From contig JBGURP010000034.1 of the NCBI GenBank assembly GCA_045132055.1, positions 1 through 11,535 on the forward strand: 11,535 bases of DNA. Direction: 5' to 3'. The DNA comes from F23-D06 sp045132055. Its GTDB lineage: Bacteria > Bacteroidota > Bacteroidia > Bacteroidales > WCHB1-69. How positions within the stretch are numbered: the first letter of the stretch is position 1; the number at the start of each line of letters is the position of its first letter. Shown piece after piece: positions 1-6,695 of the stretch. Under the pieces are notes generated by a model that saw nothing but the letters and a program-made list of their open reading frames with translations, searched no databases and had not been told where the DNA came from. Position numbers and translations under genes: made by a program.

Positions 1-900
1 TGCGGCCTCTTCACCTTCTCCAAAAGTCTGGTAATACTGCACCGAGACATTCCAGTCGGCGCCCGGATACCAGTCAAGGCCAGCCAAAGCATTGCCAAGA
101 TGATTGCCATGGTCATCGATATAGTCTGCCATCTCACCACGGAAGACGAAATTTCCGAAAGGAATTGACACGTCGCCTCCAACAGCGGTAATGCGATGAT
201 AGCCAAGATGATCCACAACAAGTTCAGGTATCTTACTCCATGTGCGCAGCACCATCAGCGAGAAATCGACGCCACCCAGGAAACAGCTGAACCTTCCGCC
301 AAATTCCATGTTTTCGATATCCTTATCGGGTCTCACCACAGAGGGCAGAGGTCCCACCGACCATGGGTTCAAGGAGTCGGTCGGCAGTTTGAAAAACTCA
401 GGGATTGGCACCGCAACAGCCTCCAAACTCCAGGAATTGTGCAGATATCGTACACGCAGTGCGCCAACAGGAACGCGAATGTCGTCATAATCTTGAGCCA
501 GAAACTCGGTATAGTCCATCGGTGAAATCAGGTCGGTGACGCGTATGCCGTCGGCGACGCCCCAGGTGACTATCTGGTTGCCTGCCCGGATGTCCCAACT
601 CGGATTGCCCCAGTAGGCGTAAGCCTCGCGCAGCTGGAATCCCGACTGGTCGTTGAGCAACGCGTTGTAGATGAGGTTAGCCGAGACGAAGGCTCCGCCG
701 CCGTCTTTCTCGAGACGCACCTCGCCTCTGACACGTGAGCGTGACGCCATCCAGTCGTTGGGCGCCTCGGTGCGCATGGCATGATAGGTATCGACAAAAC
801 CCTTGACAGACACATCCATGCCATCCTGCGCCGTGGCTGTGGCCGCGTTGCAGAGCAGGGGGGCAACTCCAAGCAAAATTGATTTTAAAGTAGTACTCAT
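1..900 (-). CDS. DUF1302-like outer-membrane beta-barrel protein (partial, C-terminus outside window)
   Basis: The reading frame is open for 300 codons from ATG at 900 down to base 1, so the 3' end lies beyond the window. Residues 1-35 look like a signal peptide (hydrophobic SILLGVAPLL, then an Ala/Thr-rich stretch ending near ATATAQ). After it come alternating polar/hydrophobic stretches typical of outer-membrane strands. Residues 105-130 contain RAGNQIVTWGVADGIR followed by VTDLISPMDY, which resembles the G-R-Q-x-V-x-W-G block followed by N/S-P-x-D of DUF1302 proteins. The start overlaps the stop of the upstream LolA-like gene (ATGA, 897-900), implying translational coupling. With the MMPL exporter and LolA-like protein it would be the outer-membrane exit or docking protein; this role is inferred from the operon. 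Assignment to the DUF1302 family is from motif memory and moderately certain. An unrelated porin-like barrel is the alternative. Confidence 0.65.
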   Translation of the reverse strand, partial: MSTTLKSILLGVAPLLCNAATATAQDGMDVSVKGFVDTYHAMRTEAPNDWMASRSRVRGEVRLEKDGGGAFVSANLIYNALLNDQSGFQLREAYAYWGNPSWDIRAGNQIVTWGVADGIRVTDLISPMDYTEFLAQDYDDIRVPVGALRVRYLHNSWSLEAVAVPIPEFFKLPTDSLNPWSVGPLPSVVRPDKDIENMEFGGRFSCFLGGVDFSLMVLRTWSKIPELVVDHLGYHRITAVGGDVSIPFGNFVFRGEMADYIDDHGNHLGNALAGLDWYPGADWNVSVQYYQTFGEGEEAA

Positions 901-1664
901 AATCCTTTCTCCAGTTTCGCCACCGTGAACATGTTCTTGTCCACCTCGATGTTGTATCTCGGATTGCTCACGACGATTTGTGTGCTGTGACCGTTTTGCA
1001 CGTTTTTCATCTCCATCTTCATGATGGTCCAAAAGCCTTCAACCTCCTGCAGGTCAAGCACCGTCATCACACGATGCAGCTTGTTCAGCTTGTCGTAAAA
1101 CTCCACATAAACGGCAGCGTCGCTGTCCTGACGAATCCAGCTCACCTTGCGGCTGTATATCTCGCGTGTATCGACAGGAACAGACTCCACCACCCAACAT
1201 TGATGACCGTCGCGCATCTCTTCGCGCAAAAGGGTATGGGTGTCTTCATCGACATTACGGCCGCCCATGTCGTCGTAGGTGAAATCAGTGCCCATGAAAT
1301 AATCGGTTTTCGAAGATGCGCCGCTGATACGACGTGTTTTCTTCATCGCAGGCAGATAGAGCCATTTGTCGTCTTCCTTGCCTGTCTCGTCGTAGTCCCA
1401 TGTGAGAAACCCCGTGCCTTTCACATCGCCAGGATAGGTGAAAAACATGATTTTCTTGGTGTCTTTACCCTCGTCCATAGCCCACGAGACCATCTTACGC
1501 TCGCGTTTGTCGCCATTTTTCTTAATAAGCGTGAGTTGCATCTCAGCGTAACGGGTGTCGCCGTCAGGACGGTCTTTGACACGTTGTGCTATGTCGCGCC
1601 CAGTCTGGGCATTTAACATTGTGGCAATGATAAGCATTGCTGTCAGTAAAAAATATCTTTTCAT
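897..1664 (-). CDS. LolA-like outer membrane lipoprotein-sorting protein (periplasmic)
   Basis: This 255-residue protein has a clear signal peptide (residues 1-19, MKRYFLLTAMLIIATMLNA, cleavage near AQ). The mature part matches the LolA_like family (COG2834 / PF17131 type). Hallmarks are FTYPGDVKGTGFLTWDYDE (75-93), KWLYLPAMKKTRRISG (100-115) and DYFMGTDFTYDDMGGR (121-136). Proteins of this group have a LolA/LolB-like half-barrel fold that can shelter an acyl chain in the periplasm. They often sit beside MMPL transporters, unlike housekeeping LolA. Here it starts 12 bases after the MMPL stop and overlaps the beta-barrel gene by 4 bases, so it is the middle gene of a three-gene operon. It probably ferries a lipid or lipid-like substrate between the MMPL pump and the outer membrane. 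The family is confident; the substrate is unknown. Confidence 0.88.
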   Translation of the reverse strand: MKRYFLLTAMLIIATMLNAQTGRDIAQRVKDRPDGDTRYAEMQLTLIKKNGDKRERKMVSWAMDEGKDTKKIMFFTYPGDVKGTGFLTWDYDETGKEDDKWLYLPAMKKTRRISGASSKTDYFMGTDFTYDDMGGRNVDEDTHTLLREEMRDGHQCWVVESVPVDTREIYSRKVSWIRQDSDAAVYVEFYDKLNKLHRVMTVLDLQEVEGFWTIMKMEMKNVQNGHSTQIVVSNPRYNIEVDKNMFTVAKLEKGL

Positions 1665-1676
1665 AGTAGTTCAATT

Positions 1677-4022
1677 TTATTTTTCTTTACCAAAAACGTT
1701 GAATTTCTTGACTAAAAGCGGTGTGATGAACAGGTCGGCGAGCAATGCCGAGATGATGCCTATGACAGCCAGCACTCCGAAGTTGATGCACATGGCGCAT
1801 GCCGATGTGGCGAAGCACGCGAACACAGCAGAAGTGACGATGGATGTGGTGACGATAGCCACTCCCACGACTCTGAAAGTGCGACGTATAGCCTCTGTAT
1901 AATTAGGTGTACGGTCAAATTCAAGTTTTGAGTGGTTGATGAAGTGGATGGTGTCGTCGACAGCCATACCCAGCATCATAGGGATGAGCGTTGCCGTCAT
2001 CATATCCAGTGGGATGCCTGCCCAGCCCATGAAGCCGCCCACGAAGATCGCAGGCATGAGGTTAGGGATAAGTCCAATCAAGCCGACGCGCACGCTCTGG
2101 AAGGCTATCATCAGGATGATGGCGATGATGAGCACCGATATGAGGAACGACTGCATCTGACCACGCACCAGATACTGCATCATGGTGGTATATTGCGGGA
2201 TGTTACCCACAGCTGTCACTGTGACGCCAGGGAACATCTCGGCGGTCTTTTTGCTGATGTCGTTAAGTTCGCGCTCCACCTCAGCGGAGTTGAAGTCGGA
2301 AATCTCGACCATCATGCGCAGACGACGGTAGCCGTAGTCCATCCAGTATTCGGTCTCGGAACCGCCGGCATTCTCGTAAAGCACCAGCATCTGCGCCACT
2401 TCCTCTTCGGTGTCAGGGATGCGATAATATGCCTTGTCGCCGCCGTTGAGCGTCTGATTAAGGTCTTTGATGATATCCAAAATAGAGTTGGTGCGTTTGG
2501 TGAGCGAATAGGTGCCAATCAGGTCCTCCAGCTGCTCGAGTTTATGCAGGTTGGCAGGCTGTTTGGCGTCGTCTTCATTCTCAAACTCCATCACGAGGTC
2601 GTATGAATACAAAGCGCCCAGCTCACTGCGGCCCACTGCCAGAACATCTTTCACGTAAGGGACGTTGATGCCCATGGTTCTCTCGATGTCGAATGCCGGC
2701 TCAATCTTCCACAGTCCGATGCCAAAGGCGACGCATACCACGGCAAAGATAGTCACAATTGATTTTGAGTGCTTAAAAGTGAAGCTGTTGAGTCGCTCCA
2801 TAGCACGGCTCAGGCGGGTACCGCCTGAGCCGTCGATACCGCGTTTAGGCTGTTTGTCCTTGCCAAACGACAACAACACAGGAGCCATCAGCAAGGTGGT
2901 GAAAAGGACAAACAAAACTGTCAATGAGCTTGTCATTCCGACGCATTTCATCGGTCGGATAGGAATCACCATAAACGACATCAGGGAAATCACGGTAGTC
3001 AAGCCGCAGAACACCACCGACCAGCCTATCTCGCTGACGGTCTCTACGACGGCTTGTTTACGCTTGCCGTGCAGCCTCATACGTTGGTTGAAATAGGAGA
3101 ATATGTGAATATTGTATGCTATCGCCACGGCAAAAGCCAAAATCGCCGGAATCATCAGCACGGTGCTGTCGACATACATCTGGGTGTAACCTGCGACGCC
3201 GAATGTCAACACCACACCGCCAATCACAGCAAACAACGGACATACGATGCCACGCAGCGAGCGGGTCATCAATAGCATCACGATGATGCAGATAATGGCT
3301 GCAATCATCACCAGTCGTCCCATCTCCTGTCCGATATACACGGTTTTTTGCTGGGTTACGTACGGCATGCCTGTAGCACGAGGATGCAATGAAGCATATT
3401 TCTCTTTCGCGATGATACGGCTCACCTCTTCACCGGTCACGATGTCGGGTGACACGTTGCCGGTCTGTTTCCATTCCTCTTCCGATGGAAAAGCGCGCAG
3501 CTTCAGAAGCGTCCAAGCGTTTTTTCCGTCTTTGGAAATAAGTTTGCGCGCGACATGAGGCTTGCTATAAGCAAGAGACCGGATCTGTTCCATTTCTGGC
3601 GACCCGGTCTCAGGTATCTCGTCGGGAACGATTTGCACAATCTCCATCCCGTCCTCAGTTCCCAGCATAAACTCCAGGTCAACCAACGATGTAATCTTAT
3701 CAGCGTAAGAAAGCGAATCGAGCAGCTCGTTGCCCAACTCACGCAAAACCGTAAGATTCTCCTTTGTAAAATGATCATCACATTCAGTGAGAATTCCAAT
3801 AAAGTAATCATTGCCGAAATTGGCTTTAAACTCGTTGGTTTTCACCAACATAGGGTCTCCTTCGATGAAATAGTCGTCGAAAGATGTCTGCTGTACCATC
3901 TTTGACATGCCGTGAAACGACACTACCAAGATTACCGCAAAGAGTGCAATGGCGGCCCAGCGCCATCTCAGGAGGAAGGCGGCATACCTTCCAAAGTGTT
4001 CGTTGATCTTATGCGAATTCAT
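1677..4022 (-). CDS. MMPL/RND-superfamily transporter
   Basis: This 781-residue inner-membrane protein has the duplicated RND layout. There is one N-terminal helix (about 22-38), a periplasmic domain (about 40-230) and a helix bundle (about 235-386). A cytoplasmic linker (about 387-418) leads to the second half: helix 420-438, periplasmic domain 440-620 and bundle 622-772. The second half keeps the MMPL-type helix motif GMAVDDTIHFINH (685-697), whose Asp pair D689/D690 would serve proton coupling. The matching first-half site (AVAIAYNIHIF, about 298-307) has Ala-Tyr there instead. At this size it resembles bacterial MMPL/HpnN-like lipid exporters rather than multidrug pumps of about 1,050 residues. 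It is the first gene of the operon with the LolA-like and DUF1302-like genes, so a lipid-export role is inferred. The ATG at 4022 follows a -7 promoter element. A strong palindrome lies in the linker-coding region. Confidence 0.9.
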   Translation of the reverse strand: MNSHKINEHFGRYAAFLLRWRWAAIALFAVILVVSFHGMSKMVQQTSFDDYFIEGDPMLVKTNEFKANFGNDYFIGILTECDDHFTKENLTVLRELGNELLDSLSYADKITSLVDLEFMLGTEDGMEIVQIVPDEIPETGSPEMEQIRSLAYSKPHVARKLISKDGKNAWTLLKLRAFPSEEEWKQTGNVSPDIVTGEEVSRIIAKEKYASLHPRATGMPYVTQQKTVYIGQEMGRLVMIAAIICIIVMLLMTRSLRGIVCPLFAVIGGVVLTFGVAGYTQMYVDSTVLMIPAILAFAVAIAYNIHIFSYFNQRMRLHGKRKQAVVETVSEIGWSVVFCGLTTVISLMSFMVIPIRPMKCVGMTSSLTVLFVLFTTLLMAPVLLSFGKDKQPKRGIDGSGGTRLSRAMERLNSFTFKHSKSIVTIFAVVCVAFGIGLWKIEPAFDIERTMGINVPYVKDVLAVGRSELGALYSYDLVMEFENEDDAKQPANLHKLEQLEDLIGTYSLTKRTNSILDIIKDLNQTLNGGDKAYYRIPDTEEEVAQMLVLYENAGGSETEYWMDYGYRRLRMMVEISDFNSAEVERELNDISKKTAEMFPGVTVTAVGNIPQYTTMMQYLVRGQMQSFLISVLIIAIILMIAFQSVRVGLIGLIPNLMPAIFVGGFMGWAGIPLDMMTATLIPMMLGMAVDDTIHFINHSKLEFDRTPNYTEAIRRTFRVVGVAIVTTSIVTSAVFACFATSACAMCINFGVLAVIGIISALLADLFITPLLVKKFNVFGKEK
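2805..2833. repeat. Perfect 13-bp inverted repeat inside the MMPL gene
   Basis: The left arm ACGGCTCAGGCGG (2805-2817) and right arm CCGCCTGAGCCGT (2821-2833) are exact reverse complements around the 3-base spacer GTA. It encodes residues 397-406 (DGSGGTRLSR) in the cytoplasmic linker between the two halves of the transporter. The hairpin would form in RNA of either strand. No T-run follows, so it is not an ordinary intrinsic terminator. It may be a small palindromic element tolerated in a flexible linker, or a local mRNA structure. Confidence 0.85.
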
Positions 4023-4046
4023 AGTTTTAATGTTTTAAATTTTTCG

Positions 4047-4054
4047 CAAAATTA
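4047..4054 (-). promoter_or_regulatory. Bacteroidota -7 promoter element for the MMPL operon
   Basis: On the minus strand this reads TAATTTTG, matching the TAnnTTTG -7 consensus. It lies 24 bases before the MMPL start codon. No clear TTTG -33 element was found at the expected distance, so the promoter is weak or activator-dependent, or the match is chance in AT-rich DNA. Confidence 0.45.
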
Positions 4055-4094
4055 CCACCTTGAAAGATACGCCGACATCACCATTATTAGTGAT

Positions 4095-4166
4095 TTTATC
4101 TTCTTGCAATCATAAATTATAATGAAATAGCTTATATTGGTTTTTTATTTATCTTTGCATCATAAA
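4095..4166 (+). repeat. Imperfect direct repeat containing the ZIP gene -7 box
   Basis: Bases 4095-4116 and 4148-4166 share the order TTTATCTT, TGC, ATCATAAA. The first copy has an extra CT before TGC and one extra A after it. The downstream copy carries the intact TATCTTTG box; in the upstream copy the box is interrupted (TATCTTCTTG). This may be a duplicated promoter segment, but the DNA is AT-rich and chance similarity is possible. Confidence 0.4.
4150..4157 (+). promoter_or_regulatory. -7 promoter element for the ZIP transporter gene
   Basis: TATCTTTG exactly matches TAnnTTTG and ends 21 bases before the ATG at 4179. Transcription would start near 4163, which excludes the upstream in-frame TTG at 4137 as the translation start. 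No good -33 TTTG was found about 20 bases upstream. Confidence 0.65.
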
Positions 4167-4178
4167 ATAAGGTATAAA

Positions 4179-4955
4179 ATGGGCATCACAATAGGTCTTT
4201 TGATTCCTCTTCTTGGCACCATGCTCGGTGCGGCGTTCGTGTTTTTCATGAAGAAAGACATGTCGCCCAGGCTGCAGAAGTCGTTGCTGGGCTTCGCTTC
4301 CGGCGTGATGGTTGCCGCCTCGGTGTGGTCGCTGCTGATTCCGTCAATTGAGATGGAAGCCAGACGAGGAGCGTGGTCGGTGTTGCCTGCAGCGATAGGA
4401 TTTCTCGCAGGCGTTGGATTCCTGCTGCTTTTAGATGAGCTCACGCCGCACTTGCATCTTGGAGCCAACACTCCCGAAGGACCGCGTTCGAAACTTTCTC
4501 GCACAGCGATGTTGGCGTTGGCTGTCACCATTCACAACCTGCCTGAAGGCATGGCTGTCGGCGTGGTGTTTGCGGCGGCATCGCAAGGTGTTGCCGACGT
4601 TACGGTAGCCAGCGCGATAGCCGTCTCGCTCGGTATCGCAATACAAAACATTCCCGAAGGAGCCATCATCTCCATGCCAATGTGCGCCGAAGGCAACAGC
4701 AAAACCCGTTCGTTCCTCATTGGCTCGTTGAGCGGCATTGTCGAGCCGCTTGGAGGTCTTGCCGTGGTACTTTTGGCCGCTTGGCTCACCCCTATCCTGC
4801 CCTACATGCTCTCATTCGCCGCTGGCGCAATGTGCTATGTGGTGGTCGAAGAACTGATACCCGAGGCATCGTCAGGTGAGCATTCCAACCTCTCAACAAT
4901 AGGCTTCGCTATAGGTTTTGTATTAATGATGATTTTAGATGTTGTAATGGGATGA
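4179..4955 (+). CDS. ZIP family metal transporter (GufA-type)
   Basis: This 258-residue membrane protein has about eight hydrophobic segments. Its start at MGITIGLL was chosen because the -7 promoter box lies between the earlier in-frame TTG and this ATG. ZIP hallmarks are in the fourth and fifth helices: TIHNLPEGMAVGV (117-129), with metal ligands H119, N120 and E123, and IAIQNIPEGAII (153-164), with N157 and E160. In the second motif Gln replaces the His of ZupT-like proteins (HNIPEG), as is common in the GufA branch. The loop PHLHLG (90-95) supplies further His residues. A later VVEELIPE (222-229) is also typical. It would import a divalent metal such as zinc, iron or manganese across the inner membrane; the exact metal cannot be read from sequence. 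It is transcribed away from the MMPL operon, and its last codons contain the promoter of the next gene. Confidence 0.92.
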   Translation: MGITIGLLIPLLGTMLGAAFVFFMKKDMSPRLQKSLLGFASGVMVAASVWSLLIPSIEMEARRGAWSVLPAAIGFLAGVGFLLLLDELTPHLHLGANTPEGPRSKLSRTAMLALAVTIHNLPEGMAVGVVFAAASQGVADVTVASAIAVSLGIAIQNIPEGAIISMPMCAEGNSKTRSFLIGSLSGIVEPLGGLAVVLLAAWLTPILPYMLSFAAGAMCYVVVEELIPEASSGEHSNLSTIGFAIGFVLMMILDVVMG

Positions 4956-4972
4956 TTTTTTTATTATCTTTG
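4941..4972 (+). promoter_or_regulatory. Promoter of the Na/Pi-PhzF-DUF454 gene group
   Basis: A -33-like GTTG (4941-4944) and a perfect -7 TATCTTTG (4965-4972) are separated by 20 bases, the spacing usual for Bacteroides promoters. The -33 part lies inside the last codons of the ZIP gene (stop ends at 4955). The predicted start near 4978 gives a 5' leader of about 30 bases before the ATG at 5010. Confidence 0.7.
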
Positions 4973-5009
4973 CAGAAAATTTTAAAACCACAAAGCTTAT
5001 AAGTTCATT

Positions 5010-6686
5010 ATGATTAGTTTTTCAAGCGTTCTAACTGCAATATTGACCTTGATGGCGGGCATAGGCGTGTTCCTTGTAGCCTGCCAGATGATGAGCACCC
5101 ATCTCGAGGCGGTGTCGTCGAAAAGGTTGAAGCAGCTGTTTTCAAAGACAGGAAAAAGCAAGTGGCTCGGCGTAGGCATCGGCACAGTGGGCACTGCCGC
5201 CATCCAGAGTAGCGGCGCCGTCACAGTGATGGTGATAGGCTTCGTCAACGTGGGCATACTGTCGTTGACACAAGCTGCCACCATCATCTATGGAGCCAAC
5301 ATCGGTACCACAGTTACTGCGCAACTGGTGGCGTTGGGAATGTTCGGCAAGAACAGCATCTCCACGACAATCATCTTTGCGGCCTTTGCAGGCATCGGAG
5401 CTTTTATGACGCTGTTCAGCAAACGCAATATCACCAAGCAGATCGGGGGCATACTGACAGGCTTCGGAATGCTGTTTGTCGGTCTCTCGATGATGGCAAA
5501 CGCCATGGATGAATTTGCCGCTCTCGACGCAGTCAAACAGTTTCTTGCAAACATCAACAACGCAGTGCTGCTGGTATTGGTCGGTGCCATTCTGACAGCC
5601 ATCATACAATCCTCGTCGGTGATGACATCCATCGCAATCACTATGGTCGTCTCAGGCTTGGTGACACTCGACCAAGGCATCTACCTGACGATGGGTAGCA
5701 ACATCGGCTCATGCGTGGTCGCCATCATCGCCGGCGTGACGAGTGGCACATCAGCGAAACGAACAGCCATGATACACCTGATTTTCAATATCATGGGTGT
5801 TGCGATCTTCATGCTGATAGGATTCCTGTTACGCGTGACAACAGGCAATGAATGGACGTTTGGAATTCTGTTTGACAGGATGTTCCCTTCAGCGCCTCAG
5901 ATACAGCTCGCTATGTTCCACACCATCTTCAACATCAGCACCATGTTGGTAGCCATGCCGTTGACAAATGCCTTGGTGAACTTGGCTTGCCGTATAGTGA
6001 AAGAATCGCCTGAAGAAAAAAGCGACGAGCCTCATCTGCGTTATCTCAACGAACAGATGCTGAGCACACCTGTAGTCGCCATCCGTCAGCTGAAGGCCGA
6101 AATCGAGAATATGGCAGAACTCGCCATACAGAACTTCCAAAGGTCGATTCATATCATCACCACCATGGACTACAGCGAGGTGGAACAATTCCGAAAAACC
6201 GAGATATTGCTGAATTATCTTAACAAAGAACTGGTTGATTATTCGGTAAAGCTTTCCGGCAAGAGCCTCAACAGTTTTGACCAACGTTATCTTATTACAA
6301 CCATACGCACCGTGAGTGACCTCGAGCGCATCGGCGACTACGCTGAAAACATCGTCGAATATGCCGACGCACTCAAAGGACAGAACGCTAAATTCTCTGA
6401 TGATGCCGTGGTGGAGATCAAGAAGATGGAGCAGCTTATCGTGGATCTGTACAAGGAGACTATGCTCGCTTACCACAAGCTCGACCACGAGGCTCTCGAA
6501 CGCGCTGACATGATCGAGGATTCTATCGATGACTACACAGACCTGATGGAGCAACACCATATCGAACGCCTTGTGCGTGGAGTGTGCACGCCATCAGTAG
6601 GAGCGGAATATCTGTCGCTGGCACAGAACTCCGAGCGTGTGGCCGACCACCTCACCAACGTCGGCAAGACGATTCTTAATCTCTAA
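5010..6686 (+). CDS. Na/Pi cotransporter family protein with C-terminal PhoU-like domain
   Basis: The 558-residue protein has two inverted copies of the Na/Pi cotransporter core. The first contains GTAAIQSSGAVTVMVIGF (61-78) and GANIGTTVTAQL (95-106). The second contains LTAIIQSSSVMTSIAITM (195-212) and GSNIGSCVVAI (229-239). The QSS and G-x-N-I-G motifs line the substrate path in this family. From about residue 345 to the end is a helical PhoU-like domain with two repeats, marked by DLERIGDYAENI (437-448) and SERVADHLTNV (541-551). Fused bacterial proteins of this type (YjbB-like) move phosphate across the inner membrane, and the PhoU part probably senses or limits flux. Direction and ion coupling cannot be read from sequence. 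It is first in a tight group; the PhzF gene starts 9 bases after its stop. Confidence 0.93.
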   Translation: MISFSSVLTAILTLMAGIGVFLVACQMMSTHLEAVSSKRLKQLFSKTGKSKWLGVGIGTVGTAAIQSSGAVTVMVIGFVNVGILSLTQAATIIYGANIGTTVTAQLVALGMFGKNSISTTIIFAAFAGIGAFMTLFSKRNITKQIGGILTGFGMLFVGLSMMANAMDEFAALDAVKQFLANINNAVLLVLVGAILTAIIQSSSVMTSIAITMVVSGLVTLDQGIYLTMGSNIGSCVVAIIAGVTSGTSAKRTAMIHLIFNIMGVAIFMLIGFLLRVTTGNEWTFGILFDRMFPSAPQIQLAMFHTIFNISTMLVAMPLTNALVNLACRIVKESPEEKSDEPHLRYLNEQMLSTPVVAIRQLKAEIENMAELAIQNFQRSIHIITTMDYSEVEQFRKTEILLNYLNKELVDYSVKLSGKSLNSFDQRYLITTIRTVSDLERIGDYAENIVEYADALKGQNAKFSDDAVVEIKKMEQLIVDLYKETMLAYHKLDHEALERADMIEDSIDDYTDLMEQHHIERLVRGVCTPSVGAEYLSLAQNSERVADHLTNVGKTILNL

Positions 6687-6695
6687 AATATCATT

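Noticed and set aside
647..662. Short palindrome CAACGCGTTG in the barrel gene
   Set aside because: Ten-base palindromes occur by chance at this scale and nothing else marks the site.
978..1616. Long plus-strand frame (212 codons) opposite the LolA-like gene
   Set aside because: It is antisense to a well-supported gene, has no promoter or recognisable domain, and its His-rich composition is typical of a shadow frame.
1932..2606. Plus-strand frame of 224 codons opposite the MMPL gene
   Set aside because: The His/Asp/Val-rich product mirrors the opposite-strand transporter codons; no known motif.
4137..4178. Longer N-terminus for the ZIP protein from TTG at 4137
   Set aside because: It would place the start codon upstream of the -7 promoter box and add 14 residues not expected before the first membrane helix.
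5889..6560. Minus-strand frame of 223 codons within the Na/Pi gene
   Set aside because: Fully antisense to the conserved PhoU-like region; no promoter element and no family resemblance.
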